The notes: generated from the letters alone by a model not told the origin. Shown: positions 12,731 to 22,422, numbered from the stretch's first letter. The stretch: 64,000 nucleotides of DNA from Alcanivorax limicola (GCF_019931215.1 NZ_JAIOUB010000004.1:62001-126000), one strand, 5' to 3'. A program made the numbers and translations.

Positions 12731-14218
12731 TTATCCGTCCGCAGGCACAGCGCGGCCGTGACACCAGGCCCGCAAGGCGGCCAGATTCTCCGACATGGTG
12801 ACCGACAGCGGCACCGTGCTCTGGATCTCCGCCTGCAGATGCGCCGTTGTCAGCGCCTGATCCAGTGCCCGGGCACTGTAGAGCCCGGCCACGATAGCCT
12901 GCTCGATCTCCGCCCCGGTAAAGCCGTCACAGCACTCTGCCAACAGCGCCAGATCAAAGGCTGCCGGATCCTGCTCGCGCCGATTGAGGTGAATACGCAG
13001 GATTTCCTCGCGGGTGGACGCGGGTGGCAGATCAACGAAGAACAGCTCGTCGATACGGCCCTTGCGGATCAGCTCCGGGGGCAGGCGTTCGATATCGTTG
13101 GCCGTGGCCACCATAAATACCGGCGCCTTGCGTTCGGCCATCCAGGTAAGCAATGTGCCCAGCACCCGCCGCGAGGTACCGCCGTCGTTGTCGCCACCGG
13201 ATATGCCTTTCTCGATTTCATCCAGCCACAGCACACAGGGCGCCATGGTTTCGGCCATGCGCAGCGCCTCACGCAGGTTGCGCTCGGACTCGCCAAAATA
13301 CTTGTTGTAGACCGCTCCCATGTCCAGGCGCAGCAACGGTAGCCCCCAGAGCCCGGCCACCGCCTTGGCGGCCAGACTCTTGCCACCGCCCTGCACCCCC
13401 ACCAGCAGAATGCCCTTGGGGGTATCGGCACTCATCCCGTCGGCAGCGGCGCGGGTGAACACGCTCTCCCGCTTGGACAACCAGTCCTTGAGCCGTGTCA
13501 GCCCGCCCACCTGGGCAAAACTGGCGGTGTCGTATTCAAAGCTGAGCACGCCATCCATATCCAGCAGACGGAACTTGGCCTTGTTCACCTCCGGCAGGTC
13601 GTCCTCAGTAATGGCGCCATCGTGGATGATGGCGCCGCGCGCCAGCCGCCGGGCATCGTCCTTGCTCAGCCCGCGCAGGTTGCGCACCAGTTTGTCCAGC
13701 GCCTCACGCCCGGTGCGGACGCGATCACCCCGTTCCCGAGCGAAAGCACGCGCCTCCTCCTGAACAATATTCAGAATCTGGTCCTGATCCGGCATGCTCA
13801 ACGCGAAGCGGGCACAGAAGCGCGACAGCTCCGGCGGAATGGTCAGCGCATGACTGATGAGCACCAGCGTATGGCCCACGGTGTCGTGGTTGAGGGCAAT
13901 ATCCTTGAGCAGTCGAATGATCCTGGGTGCGTTTTCCAGGTAGGGGTGAAGATCGCAGAGCGCGTATATGCCCGCCTCTCTGGTGCTGCGAATCTGGCCC
14001 AGCGCCGCATCGGGCTCCAGCGTATGTCGCTGCCCGTCAGCGCCCTCCAGCTCGAGCCGCTTCAGGCCCTCAATGATATTCCAGCCGAACACGGGCCGGG
14101 CCTTCTGCATGCCTGCGCGACGCAGCAGGTCCAGCGCTCTTCTTTCTTCCCAGGTTTCGATGATGATGATGGGATAGCGCGAGGCGATCATCAGCCGCAG
14201 GTCTTTCAAGTCTTTCAT
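12731..14218 (-). CDS. Ycf46-like AAA ATPase
   Basis: 495 residues with an N-terminal domain (about 1-200) of the Ycf46 type and a C-terminal AAA module: Walker A GVQGGGKS, Walker B CVLWLDEIEK, sensor-1 ATAND and the arginine-finger region IRKGRIDELFF. Homologues occur in cyanobacteria and plastids (Ycf46) and many gammaproteobacteria; the bacterial function is not settled. It converges on the retS-like gene with 22 bp between stops and is divergent from coq7, so it appears to be a single-gene unit. Confidence 0.88.
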   Translation of the reverse strand: MKDLKDLRLMIASRYPIIIIETWEERRALDLLRRAGMQKARPVFGWNIIEGLKRLELEGADGQRHTLEPDAALGQIRSTREAGIYALCDLHPYLENAPRIIRLLKDIALNHDTVGHTLVLISHALTIPPELSRFCARFALSMPDQDQILNIVQEEARAFARERGDRVRTGREALDKLVRNLRGLSKDDARRLARGAIIHDGAITEDDLPEVNKAKFRLLDMDGVLSFEYDTASFAQVGGLTRLKDWLSKRESVFTRAAADGMSADTPKGILLVGVQGGGKSLAAKAVAGLWGLPLLRLDMGAVYNKYFGESERNLREALRMAETMAPCVLWLDEIEKGISGGDNDGGTSRRVLGTLLTWMAERKAPVFMVATANDIERLPPELIRKGRIDELFFVDLPPASTREEILRIHLNRREQDPAAFDLALLAECCDGFTGAEIEQAIVAGLYSARALDQALTTAHLQAEIQSTVPLSVTMSENLAALRAWCHGRAVPADG

Positions 14219-14319
14219 TCCCCGACCCTTTTCTTCACAAGTATTGTTTTTGGAGAGGATACCTGTTTGAGCTTGCCAAGGTTATCATGACCTTCACCCC
14301 TGCATGGTAGACTGGCGCT

Positions 14320-15045
14320 ATGACACATCCAGCCCCTGTACATTCCAATCATTCCGGCGCACGCCCCGGTGCAGATTCTGAACGTCGCAGCACGTCCCGA
14401 CCGCGCCGCCTGAGCCCGCTGGACCAGCTGTTGGCCAGTGCCGATAACGCCCTGCGCACCCTGACCCCGGGCAGCACCCGTGGCCAGCGCGCCAACCCGG
14501 CCGCGACCACCCAGGGGGACAGCGCTCCCGCAGACAGCCATCAGGCCCGTCATATCGCGGGTCTGATGCGCGTCAACCATACCGGTGAAGTCTGTGCCCA
14601 GGCCCTGTATCAGGGCCAGGCCACCACGGCGGGCCTGCCCCATGTGCGCCGCGCCATGGAGGAAGCCGCCAGGGAAGAGGAAGACCACCTGGCCTGGTGT
14701 GAAGAACGCATCCGTGAACTGGGCGGTGTGCCCAGCCGGCTCAATCCGCTGTTCTACGCCATGTCCTTCAGCATCGGCGCGCTGGCCGGTCTGGCTGGTG
14801 ATCGCTGGAGCCTGGGGTTTGTCACGGAAACGGAGAACCAGGTGGTCCGTCACCTGGACAGCCACCTGAATCAGGTACCACTGGAAGACGAACGCACCCG
14901 GGCGATCCTGGAGCAGATGCGTATCGATGAGCAGCAACACGCCACTCTTGCCCGGGAAGCAGGCGGTGCGCCGCTACCGGTACCCGCCCGCCGCCTCATG
15001 AGCCTGGTGAGCCGGGTGATGACGTTCAGTACATACCGTATTTGA
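14320..15045 (+). CDS. coq7: Demethoxyubiquinone hydroxylase (2-polyprenyl-3-methyl-6-methoxy-1,4-benzoquinone monooxygenase)
   Basis: Di-iron hydroxylase for the last ring hydroxylation of ubiquinone synthesis, peripheral to the inner membrane. Of 241 residues, the first 75 are a low-complexity extension; the ferritin-like core follows. Iron ligands are visible at RVNHTGE (Glu90), EEDH (Glu120, His123) and DEQQH near 211-215. coq7, speD, osmC and vfr lie in this order in Pseudomonas too. Converges with speD. Confidence 0.95.
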   Translation: MTHPAPVHSNHSGARPGADSERRSTSRPRRLSPLDQLLASADNALRTLTPGSTRGQRANPAATTQGDSAPADSHQARHIAGLMRVNHTGEVCAQALYQGQATTAGLPHVRRAMEEAAREEEDHLAWCEERIRELGGVPSRLNPLFYAMSFSIGALAGLAGDRWSLGFVTETENQVVRHLDSHLNQVPLEDERTRAILEQMRIDEQQHATLAREAGGAPLPVPARRLMSLVSRVMTFSTYRI

Positions 15046-15053
15046 GAGCAGGA

Positions 15054-15085
15054 CCTGCGCCGGGCAGCGGCACGGCGCAGGCGTT
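15054..15085. terminator. Hairpin between convergent coq7 and speD
   Basis: Perfect 9-bp GC-rich stem CCTGCGCCG/CGGCGCAGG (15054-15062 and 15073-15081) with a 10-base loop. Only a short CGTTT follows on the plus strand, so it is a weak intrinsic terminator or a transcript-end stabiliser for either gene. Confidence 0.5.
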
Positions 15086-15102
15086 TGTAGCAGGCGTGCT
15101 GA

Positions 15103-15906
15103 TCAGTCGAGATTACGACTGTAGAAAATTTCCAGCATTTCCTTGCGCAGACGCGCCTCGATATCCTTCAGTTCCGCTTCGTTGAACTCGTCCTTACCGG
15201 CGCCAAACAGGTAATTGTCGATATCAAAGTCTTTCAGCAACATCTTGGTGTGGAAGATGTTTTCCTGAAAGACATTCACATCAATCATCTGGTAGGCATT
15301 CTGCGTATCTTCGGTGAGGAAGTTCTGGATCGAATTGATATCGTGATCAATGTAATGCTTGGTGCCATCCACATCACGGGTCATGCCGCGCACGCGATAA
15401 TCGATGGTGACAATATCGGAATCGAAACTGTGGATCAGGTAGTTCAACGCCCGCAGCGGTGAAATGACGCCACAGGTCGACACATCCACGTCCACACGGA
15501 ACGTGGAAATACCATTGTCCGGATGGGATTCCGGGTAGGTATGCACGGTCACGTGGCTCTTGTCCAGGTGGGCAACGATAGTATCAGGCAGCGGGCCCGG
15601 CGCTTCCTCGTCGAAATCCGGGTCCGTCGGCGGGGCATCATGCTCGGCAATCAGCATGGTCACACTGGCACCCTGGGGCTCGTAATCTTCACGCGCCACA
15701 TTCAGCACGTTGGCGCCGATGATCTTGGTGACGTTGGTGAGGATCTCGGTCAGACGCTCGGCATTGTAGAGCTCATCGATATACTCGATGTACTCCTTGC
15801 GATGCTGCTCGGTCTTCGCGTAGCTGATATCAAAGATGTTGAAGCTCAGCGACTTGGTCAGGTTGTTGAAACCGTGCAGCTTGATCTTCGGATTGGGATC
15901 TTTCAC
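15103..15906 (-). CDS. speD: S-adenosylmethionine decarboxylase proenzyme
   Basis: Pyruvoyl enzyme supplying decarboxylated SAM for spermidine. The 267 residues, from a GTG start, align end to end with the E. coli-type enzyme (264 residues), including [14 protein letters not shown] and [19 protein letters not shown]. The autocleavage site is HLDKSH, cutting before Ser117, which becomes the pyruvoyl group. [18 protein letters not shown] holds the catalytic cysteine region. No speE is adjacent. Confidence 0.97.
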   Translation of the reverse strand: MKDPNPKIKLHGFNNLTKSLSFNIFDISYAKTEQHRKEYIEYIDELYNAERLTEILTNVTKIIGANVLNVAREDYEPQGASVTMLIAEHDAPPTDPDFDEEAPGPLPDTIVAHLDKSHVTVHTYPESHPDNGISTFRVDVDVSTCGVISPLRALNYLIHSFDSDIVTIDYRVRGMTRDVDGTKHYIDHDINSIQNFLTEDTQNAYQMIDVNVFQENIFHTKMLLKDFDIDNYLFGAGKDEFNEAELKDIEARLRKEMLEIFYSRNLD

Positions 15907-16068
15907 CTCGGTCTGCCCTTCTGTTGCCTGATACAGTTGATCGTTGCCGCAAGCATTGCGGAGATACGCACGGCGATTGCCGTCACGATACCGCTGCGCC
16001 CCGGCAGGTTAAAGTGCCTGCCTGTAAATTCATGCCACACACGCCGCCGCCCGGCTCGGCCAGACGCC

Positions 16069-16497
16069 TTAACTGGCAGGCGTCTCGATCTCGTAGCTGT
16101 GACTGATCTCTACCCCGCCCCGGGCCAGCATGATCGACGCGGAACAGTACTTCTCGGCGGACAGCTCGACCGCACGGCGTACCTGGTTTTCCTTCAGGTT
16201 GTTTCCCGCCACGACAAAATGCAGGTGAATACGGGTAAACACCGCCGGCACTTCGTCTTCCGCCCGCTCTGCGGCCATCTCGCAGCGGCAATCCGTCACG
16301 TCCTGACGGGCCTTGCGCAGAATATGGATCACGTCAAAGGATGAACAACCGCCCAGGCCTACCAGCAGCGTTTCCATGGGCCGTGGGCCGCGGTTTTCGC
16401 CACCATGGTCAGGCGGCCCGTCCATGACGATTCGGTGTCCGGTCCCGGACTCACCCTCAAAACAGGCGGCGCCCTGCCACCGTATCACTGCACGCAT
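16069..16497 (-). CDS. OsmC family protein (YhfA-like)
   Basis: 142 residues of the OsmC/Ohr fold. The two redox cysteines sit in GGCSSFD and EKYCSAS, as in peroxide-handling OsmC proteins and YhfA. YhfA-type genes are commonly found beside crp/vfr, as here. The substrate is unknown; reduction of organic peroxides is possible. It is read away from vfr across a 422-bp intergenic region and lies 162 bp upstream of speD on the same strand. Confidence 0.9.
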   Translation of the reverse strand: MRAVIRWQGAACFEGESGTGHRIVMDGPPDHGGENRGPRPMETLLVGLGGCSSFDVIHILRKARQDVTDCRCEMAAERAEDEVPAVFTRIHLHFVVAGNNLKENQVRRAVELSAEKYCSASIMLARGGVEISHSYEIETPAS

Positions 16498-16740
16498 CGC
16501 TGTGGTTTCCTCGCGGCTCAGAAGCGGGCGCGCAGATTATCACACCCGACCCGCCGAGACACAGCATCCCAGGGGCTCGCCGGGCTTTTTTTCCGCGATC
16601 CGTTTCGGCAGATGTGCCAGCAGATAGTGGCACTTTGCCACACTCCTTATACGGGCTCCAGGAAGGAGCGTCCGAAATTGACAGGGCCCGGCGCAGCCTC
16701 CATGCTGCCCGACCTGACAAACGGTCTCAGAACGACAGGC

Positions 16741-16795
16741 CCCTCATGCAAGCCTCATGTTGGTGTCATCCTGGCGTCATGCTGGTGCCAAGCAG
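16741..16795 (+). repeat. Five tandem 11-bp imperfect repeats upstream of vfr
   Basis: Units start at 16741, 16752, 16763, 16774 and 16785, with consensus G(C/T)(C/G)TCATGCTG; the third and fourth are GTGTCATCCTG and GCGTCATGCTG. The 11-bp period of a 7-base core plus 4-base spacer is the layout of Pho-box-type direct repeats (CTGTCAT every 11 bp), although the core matches only partly. It lies about 125-180 bp before the vfr start, in a 422-bp gap (16498-16919) with no believable gene. Confidence 0.7.
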
Positions 16796-16818
16796 TACGC
16801 ACGCTCGGTAATGGCGCC

Positions 16819-16847
16819 TTGGCATGGCGGGCAAAAAAGGGCAATAT
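16819..16847 (+). promoter_or_regulatory. Possible sigma-70 promoter of vfr
   Basis: TTGGCA (16819-16824), a 17-base spacer and CAATAT (16842-16847), followed by about 72 bases to the vfr start. The -35 matches five of six consensus bases, the -10 only three. It sits just downstream of the 11-bp repeat array, where an activator would bind. Confidence 0.4.
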
Positions 16848-16919
16848 CAGACCGTTTTGTCACCTTTTTTACCTATGAACACGCTTTTCCCCTATACACA
16901 CAACGATGAATTACAGGCC

Positions 16920-17552
16920 ATGACGGATTCCAGCAACAAGATTATTCCCAACCTGGACAATTTCCTGGCCCATTGCCACCGCCGCAAATACCCGGCCAAG
17001 AGCACCATCATCTACGCCGGCGATGAGTCTGATGCGCTCTACTACATCCTGAAAGGCTCGGTCACGGTGATGATCGAAGACGACGATGGCCGCGAAATGA
17101 TCATGGCCTACCTCAATGAGGGCGACTTCTTCGGCGAAATGGGTCTGTTCGAGCAGGAGCCGAGTCGTTCCGCCTGGGTCAAGGCCAAGACGGAATGCGA
17201 GGTAGCTGAAATCAGTTACGCCAAATTCCGGCAGCTGGCCCGGGAAGACGCCGACATCCTGTTTACCGTCTCGGCCCAGATCGCCGGCCGCCTGCGCGCC
17301 ACCACCCGCAAGGTGGGCGACCTGGCCTTCCTGGACGTGACGGGCCGCGTGGCAGGCACCCTGCTGGACCTGTGCAAGCAACCGGACGCCATGACCCATC
17401 CGGACGGCATGCAGATCAAGGTGACACGTCAGGAGATCGGCCGCATCGTGGGCTGTTCACGGGAAATGGTCGGCCGGGTACTCAAGAATCTGGAAGATCA
17501 GGGCCTGGTGTCCGTCAAAGGCAAGACCATGGTGGTCTACGGCACGCGCTGA
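16920..17552 (+). CDS. vfr: CRP/Vfr family cAMP-dependent regulator
   Basis: 210 residues from the ATG at 16920, matching the length of P. aeruginosa Vfr (214); ATGs at 16824 and 16875 would add tails foreign to the family. The cAMP pocket is visible as [11 protein letters not shown]...[16 protein letters not shown], and the C-terminal helix-turn-helix as [22 protein letters not shown], essentially that of Vfr/CRP. Global activator of carbon use, surface motility and secretion genes in relatives. A two-cNMP-domain protein elsewhere in the window (8724-9830) may share its ligand. Confidence 0.96.
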   Translation: MTDSSNKIIPNLDNFLAHCHRRKYPAKSTIIYAGDESDALYYILKGSVTVMIEDDDGREMIMAYLNEGDFFGEMGLFEQEPSRSAWVKAKTECEVAEISYAKFRQLAREDADILFTVSAQIAGRLRATTRKVGDLAFLDVTGRVAGTLLDLCKQPDAMTHPDGMQIKVTRQEIGRIVGCSREMVGRVLKNLEDQGLVSVKGKTMVVYGTR

Positions 17553-17576
17553 GGCCGTTAATCCGCCGGGCCCGCT

Positions 17577-18122
17577 TCACTCACTGTTGCGGGGTGCAAT
17601 GCGGGGTGCAATAAAGTCCCCCCAGACCCCCTGGGGGCGCCAGATACGATGCAGATCGCGCCGCGCCCGCTCCGGCGGCTCTGCCAGCACTTCACAGCGA
17701 TACCGGTACATGAACGCGGATACCCGCATGTTGGCGGCGCAATGCACCAGCACACGCCCCTCGCCCCGTGACGCCATGGCATCACAAAAACGACGAAAAT
17801 CCGCGTCCGACGGCGCCGCAAAATCCACCGGAATATGCACATAGCGCATACCCAGCGCAGCAACAGTCCCCGCCTCGTCCGGCAACGCATTATCCGCCGT
17901 CACCGGCGCCAGATTGATGACCGTCTCCACGCCACTGTCGCGCAGGCGCGCAAGCTGCTTTTCCGTAGGCTGCCCGGAGGTCAGCAATTGCGGGCCCAGG
18001 GCGAGGAAATTGTAGATACCCCGAGGGTGCTGCCCGCGCCACGGCAGCGACACCCGGTGGCGCAGCCACTGCCCGGCACTGCGCACCCACATCCCCAGAT
18101 GGCGAATCCTGTCTTGCGGCAT
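17577..18122 (-). CDS. Putative protein phosphatase / DUF442-like protein, last gene of the ABC operon
   Basis: 181 residues from the ATG at 18122 (GGGAG 8 bases upstream; a GTG at 18128 is the alternative). A region reading YNFLALGPQLLTSGQPT resembles the start of DUF442/tyrosine-phosphatase-like domains, and the loop VHCAANMRVSAFMYRYR gives Cys-X4-Arg, as in those and rhodanese-type enzymes. Activity is not proven. It begins 29 bp after the ABC exporter gene on the same strand. Its C-terminus repeats IAPR twice, from an exact 12-bp DNA duplication at 17589-17612. Confidence 0.75.
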   Translation of the reverse strand: MPQDRIRHLGMWVRSAGQWLRHRVSLPWRGQHPRGIYNFLALGPQLLTSGQPTEKQLARLRDSGVETVINLAPVTADNALPDEAGTVAALGMRYVHIPVDFAAPSDADFRRFCDAMASRGEGRVLVHCAANMRVSAFMYRYRCEVLAEPPERARRDLHRIWRPQGVWGDFIAPRIAPRNSE

Positions 18123-18151
18123 CCACACGCTCCCCGCGCTCCCGCGCTGTA

Positions 18152-20026
18152 TCAGGCTCTCTGTGTTTCAGGCTCCAGTGTATCATCGACCTCGGCGTCT
18201 CCGGGATCGAGAAAACCACCGGATTGCCGGGCCCACAACCGCGCATAAATGCCCCCATGGGCCAACAGCGTATCGTGGTCACCCTGCTCGATGATGCGCC
18301 CCTGATCCATCACCACCAGCCGGTCCATGGCAGCAATGGTGGACAGCCGATGGGCGATGGCGATCACGGTCTTGCCTTCCATCAGTCGATAGAGATTCTC
18401 CTGAATCGCTGCCTCCACCTCGGAATCCAGCGCCGAGGTCGCCTCGTCCAGAATCAGGATCGGCGCATCCTTGAGCATCATCCGGGCAATGGCGATGCGT
18501 TGCCGCTGACCACCGGAGAGCTTGACGCCGCGCTCGCCCACATGGGCATCGAAGCCCCGGCGTCCGCGCGCATCCTGCAACCCGGCAATAAAGTCCGTGG
18601 CCTCGGCACGTTCGGCAGCGCGTAGCACATCGGCCTCGCTGGCGTCCGGGCGCCCATAGAGAATATTGTCCCGCACGCTGCGGTGCAGCAGGGAGGTATC
18701 CTGAGTCACCATGCCGATATGCTCGCGCAGCGACTCCTGGGTGACCTGCGCGATGTCCTGACCGTCAATCAGAATGCGGCCACGCTCGACATCGTGAAAA
18801 CGCAGCAGCAGGTTGCTGAGGGTCGACTTGCCCGCCCCGGAACGCCCGACCAGGCCCACCTTTTCACCGGCACGGATCGCCAGGGACAGCGCCTCGATCA
18901 CACCGCTCCCCTTGCCATAGTGAAAGCTGACGTCGTCAAACGTGATGCGCCCCGCTGGCACCGTCAACGGTCCCGCGTCAGGGGCATCCAGCACCGACTG
19001 CGACACCGAGATAGCACCGATGCCGTCCTGCACCGTGCCGACATTTTCGAACAGCGCCGCGACTTCCCACATGATCCACTGCGACATGCCGGAGAGGCGC
19101 AGCACCAGGGCCAACGCCACGGCCACCGCACCGACGCTGACCGACGCCTGGTACCACAGCCCAAGCGCCAGTGCCGCCGTGGCAAACAGCAGCGCCGCAT
19201 TGATGCCATACAGGCAGGCATTGAGACCGGTCACCAGACGCATCTGCCGGTGCACGGTCCGCATCAAACCATCCATACCCTCCCGGGCATAGTCGGATTC
19301 GCGCCGGGCGTGGGAGAACAGTTTGACCGTCTGGATATTGGTGTAGCTGTCCACAATGCGGCCGGTCATCTGCGAGCGAGCATCCGCCTGCGCCTTCGAG
19401 ATCCGCGCCAGGCGCGGCACAAAGAAGCGCAGCATCAGCAGATAGGCCAGCAACCAGAGCGTCAGCGGCATGACCAGCCGCCAGTCCGCCAGCCCTACAA
19501 TGAACAGGGTGCCGATGAAATACACCGCCACATAGTTCAGGACGTTCAACAGCTTGATCACGCATTCCCGCACCGCCAGTGCCGTCTGCAGCACCTTGGT
19601 GGCAATACGGCCGGCAAACTCATCCTGGTAATAGGCCACGGACTGCCGCAGCAGATAACGGTGCGCCAGCCAGCGAATCCGCATCGGGAAGTTGCCCGCC
19701 AGCACCTGGTGATTGATGGTGGAGTGCACAATCACCAGCAACGGCAGGGCCACTACCGCCACCAGCGCCATGCCGGCCAACCGCCAGCCCTGATCCGCCA
19801 GAAACGTGCTGCGCTCCTGCTGGGACAGCCAGTCCACAATGCTGCCCAGAAAGCTGAACATCCACACTTCAATCAGCGCGATCGCGGCCATCAGCACGGT
19901 GGACAGGATCAGCCAGGGCCAGGCCCCGCGGGTGTAATGCAGACAGAAGGCCACCAGTGTTCCTGGCGGCTGGACCGGTTCCCCCGGGGGGAATGGGTCC
20001 AGACGTTGTTCAAACCAGCGCAGCAT
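18152..20026 (-). CDS. ABC exporter, fused membrane and ATPase domains (MsbA/multidrug type)
   Basis: 624 residues from the ATG at 20026, preceded by AGGGAA; a longer frame upstream lies in the permease gene. An N-terminal six-helix exporter domain (about 20-320) is followed by the ATPase with Walker A GRSGAGKST, signature LSGGQRQR and Walker B ILILDEATSALD. Homodimeric exporters of lipids or drugs have this form. It starts 14 bp after the ABC-2 permease gene, in an operon driven by a SoxR-type promoter, which points to export of redox-active or toxic compounds. Confidence 0.93.
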   Translation of the reverse strand: MLRWFEQRLDPFPPGEPVQPPGTLVAFCLHYTRGAWPWLILSTVLMAAIALIEVWMFSFLGSIVDWLSQQERSTFLADQGWRLAGMALVAVVALPLLVIVHSTINHQVLAGNFPMRIRWLAHRYLLRQSVAYYQDEFAGRIATKVLQTALAVRECVIKLLNVLNYVAVYFIGTLFIVGLADWRLVMPLTLWLLAYLLMLRFFVPRLARISKAQADARSQMTGRIVDSYTNIQTVKLFSHARRESDYAREGMDGLMRTVHRQMRLVTGLNACLYGINAALLFATAALALGLWYQASVSVGAVAVALALVLRLSGMSQWIMWEVAALFENVGTVQDGIGAISVSQSVLDAPDAGPLTVPAGRITFDDVSFHYGKGSGVIEALSLAIRAGEKVGLVGRSGAGKSTLSNLLLRFHDVERGRILIDGQDIAQVTQESLREHIGMVTQDTSLLHRSVRDNILYGRPDASEADVLRAAERAEATDFIAGLQDARGRRGFDAHVGERGVKLSGGQRQRIAIARMMLKDAPILILDEATSALDSEVEAAIQENLYRLMEGKTVIAIAHRLSTIAAMDRLVVMDQGRIIEQGDHDTLLAHGGIYARLWARQSGGFLDPGDAEVDDTLEPETQRA

Positions 20027-20040
20027 GAAATTCCCTGATG

Positions 20041-20802
20041 TTAGGGCTTGAGGCGGTAGCCAGTGCGGAATATCCAGGCAATCAGCGCCAGACACACCAG
20101 CAGGAATACCAGCGTCATGGCGACGCTGATGCCGATGTGCACATCAGCCACGCCGTAGAAGCTCCAGCGAAAGCCGCTGATCAGGTAGACCACCGGATTG
20201 AACAGGGTGATGGTCTGCCAGACCGGCGGCAGCATGCTGATGGAGTAGAAGCTGCCCCCCAGGAATGTCAGGGGCGTGACAATCATCATCGGGATGATCT
20301 GCAATTTCTCGAAACCGTCAGCCCAGATGCCGATGATAAAGCCAAACAGACTGAAGGTAACGGCCGTCAGCACCAGAAAGCTCAGCATCCAGATCGGGTG
20401 CAGCACCTCATAATCCACGAACAGCCGCGCCGTCGCGAGGATCAGCAGGCCCAGGATGACTGACTTGGTGGCCGCCGCCCCCACATAGCCCAGCACGATT
20501 TCCATCGGCGATACCGGCGCCGACATCACCTCATAGATGGTGCCGGTGAAGCGCGGCATGTAGATACCGAATGAGGCGTTGGAAATACTCTCATTCAGCA
20601 ACATCAGCATGATCAGACCCGGGATGATAAAGGCCCCGTAACTGACCCCGTCGATATCCATCATGCGCGAGCCGATAGCCGAGCCGAACACCACGAAATA
20701 CAGGGACGTGGAAATCACCGGCGACGCCAGACTTTGCAGCAAGGTGCGCCACATACGCGCCATTTCAAACAGATAGATCGCCCGCACCGCATGTACATTC
20801 AT
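20041..20802 (-). CDS. ABC-2 type transporter permease (YadH-like)
   Basis: 253 residues with about six membrane helices, related to E. coli YadH; both share the pattern [14 protein letters not shown] and a C-terminal region with [17 protein letters not shown] and [12 protein letters not shown]. It pairs with the ATPase encoded just upstream, whose stop overlaps this start by 4 bp. The substrate of YadGH-type exporters is not known. Confidence 0.92.
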   Translation of the reverse strand: MNVHAVRAIYLFEMARMWRTLLQSLASPVISTSLYFVVFGSAIGSRMMDIDGVSYGAFIIPGLIMLMLLNESISNASFGIYMPRFTGTIYEVMSAPVSPMEIVLGYVGAAATKSVILGLLILATARLFVDYEVLHPIWMLSFLVLTAVTFSLFGFIIGIWADGFEKLQIIPMMIVTPLTFLGGSFYSISMLPPVWQTITLFNPVVYLISGFRWSFYGVADVHIGISVAMTLVFLLVCLALIAWIFRTGYRLKP

Positions 20803-21737
20803 TGGGCCACCTCCCGCGTGGGCGTCACCAGATCGACAAAGATATCCTCCAGCGAACTCTGGCTGGAGTGCAGATCACGAAACTCGATACCCTCTCGCTC
20901 CAGCGCTCTCAGCAGCTCCGGCACCCCGGTATGTTCGCCCTGACTGTCAAAGCTGTATATCAACGTATGCCCCTCATCACCGAGCGTCAGCGACATATCT
21001 GCCAGGCTCGGCGGCAGGGACGACATCGGCGTCGACAGGTGAACCGACAACTGCCGCGAGCCCAGCTTGCTCATCAACTGATGCGTGTCATCCACCAGAA
21101 TGATCTTGCCGTTATTGATGACGCCGATCCGGTCAGCCATCTCCTCGGCCTCTTCGATGTAATGGGTGGTCAGGATGATGGTCACACCACTGTCGCGCAG
21201 CCGCCGCACCATGGCCCACATATCCCGGCGCAAGGACACATCCACGCCCGCAGTGGGCTCGTCGAGGAACAGGATGCGCGGCTCATGCGCCAGTGCCTTG
21301 GCGATCAGCACCCGGCGCTTCATGCCGCCGGAAAGCGCCATGATCTTCTCATGCCGCTTGTCCCACAGGGACAACTCGCGCAGCACGCTTTCGATATGCG
21401 CCGGATTTTTGGGTTTGCCGAACAGGCCGCGACTGAGGCTCACCGTAGCCCAGACCGACTCGAACATGTCACTGGTCAGCTCCTGCGGCACCAGGCCAAT
21501 CAGCGATCGGGCAGCCCGATAATCGCGGACGATATCGTGCCCCGCCACGGCCACGCTGCCCGCCGATGCCTTGACCAGACCGCAGACAATACTGATCAGC
21601 GTCGTCTTGCCAGCCCCGTTGGGACCCAGCAAGGCAAAAATCTCGCCCTGCCGAATCGCCAGATCCACCCCATCCAGCGCCCGGAAACCGGACGCATAAG
21701 TCTTGCTCAGACCTGTTACCGAAATGATCGCTGTCAC
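20799..21737 (-). CDS. ABC transporter ATP-binding protein (YadG-like)
   Basis: 312 residues from the GTG at 21737, chosen because AGGAGAGG lies just upstream; the frame extends to an ATG at 21842 without a good binding site. Walker [10 protein letters not shown], signature LSGGMKRR and Walker [13 protein letters not shown] are all present. Partner of the ABC-2 permease. First gene of the leftward operon 21737-17577. The SoxR-type promoter at 21886-21916 points at it, leaving a leader of about 140 bases. Confidence 0.94.
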   Translation of the reverse strand: MTAIISVTGLSKTYASGFRALDGVDLAIRQGEIFALLGPNGAGKTTLISIVCGLVKASAGSVAVAGHDIVRDYRAARSLIGLVPQELTSDMFESVWATVSLSRGLFGKPKNPAHIESVLRELSLWDKRHEKIMALSGGMKRRVLIAKALAHEPRILFLDEPTAGVDVSLRRDMWAMVRRLRDSGVTIILTTHYIEEAEEMADRIGVINNGKIILVDDTHQLMSKLGSRQLSVHLSTPMSSLPPSLADMSLTLGDEGHTLIYSFDSQGEHTGVPELLRALEREGIEFRDLHSSQSSLEDIFVDLVTPTREVAQ

Positions 21738-21885
21738 AACCTCTCCTGTGTGCCCGGACACTACTACCCTCGTTATTGTGCGCAGACGCACCCCGCCGGG
21801 ATAGGAAAAATACGCAGCATGGCTGACACCTTCTGTCAGCATGTCGCGCCGCAGTGGCCTCCCGTGTTGCCCTGCACCGGAGGAC

Positions 21886-21916
21886 AGTGTAAAACCTCAA
21901 TATTGGTTAAGGTAAA
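21886..21916 (-). promoter_or_regulatory. SoxR-type operator-promoter driving the ABC operon
   Basis: Read on the minus strand: -35 TTTACC (21916-21911), a 19-base spacer and -10 TACACT (21891-21886). The dyad CCTTAA-CCAATA-TTGAGG (21912-21895) fills the spacer. E. coli soxS has TTTACC, a 19-base spacer holding CCTCAA-N6-TTGAGG, and TATACT. The overlong 19-bp spacer is the hallmark of MerR-family promoters that are untwisted by the activator. It faces the ABC ATPase gene and lies 21 bp before the divergent soxR-like gene. Confidence 0.87.
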
Positions 21917-21936
21917 GACGCAATGGAGATTCTCCC

Positions 21937-22422
21937 GTGAAAAAAGCAGAAAAGCCCGAAACGCCGGCAAAAATAGATCCGCAGCGCGCACTGAGCGTGG
22001 GCGAAGTAGCGGAACGCAGCGGCGTCGCCGTCTCCGCCATACACTTCTACGAAAAAAAAGGACTGATCAGAAGCTGGCGCAACAACGGCAACCAGCGGCG
22101 TTACAGTCGTGACGTGCTGCGCCGGGTTGCTGTCATCAAGGTAGCGCAACGCACAGGCATACCGCTGGCCGAGATAGGCGCGGCACTGGCAACCCTGCCC
22201 GAGGGGCGAACCCCCAACACACGAGACTGGAGCAAGCTCTCCGCCAAATGGAAGCAGGATCTGGATCACCGCATCGCGCAGCTGGAGCTGCTGCGCGAAC
22301 ACCTGAGCGACTGCATCGGCTGCGGCTGCCTCTCGGTCAGTGCCTGTCCGTTGCGCAACCCCAACGATATAGCACGGGAATATGGTGCTGGCGCGATACT
22401 GTTTGAACAGCCTGAAGCCTGA
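21937..22422 (+). CDS. soxR: SoxR-type redox-sensing MerR-family regulator
   Basis: 161 residues from a GTG start. The N-terminal MerR helix-turn-helix ([24 protein letters not shown], about 21-44) is followed by a dimerisation helix and the [2Fe-2S] cluster motif C-X2-C-X-C-X5-C: Cys126, 129, 131 and 137, exactly SoxR spacing. SoxR is activated when redox-cycling drugs oxidise its cluster; outside enterics it usually controls efflux and modifying enzymes directly rather than soxS. The operator in the divergent region suggests it controls the adjacent ABC operon and perhaps itself. Confidence 0.94.
   Translation: MKKAEKPETPAKIDPQRALSVGEVAERSGVAVSAIHFYEKKGLIRSWRNNGNQRRYSRDVLRRVAVIKVAQRTGIPLAEIGAALATLPEGRTPNTRDWSKLSAKWKQDLDHRIAQLELLREHLSDCIGCGCLSVSACPLRNPNDIAREYGAGAILFEQPEA

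Noticed and set aside
16405-16878. A 157-codon plus-strand frame before vfr
   Set aside because: It overlaps the osmC start, contains the 11-bp repeat array, and its translation has no domain.
18683-22112. Two open frames of over 430 codons on the plus strand (18683-20038 and 20802-22112)
   Set aside because: Antisense to the ABC exporter and ABC ATPase genes; composition is Arg/Gln/His-rich and unlike a real protein. The second would also run through the SoxR promoter and soxR start.
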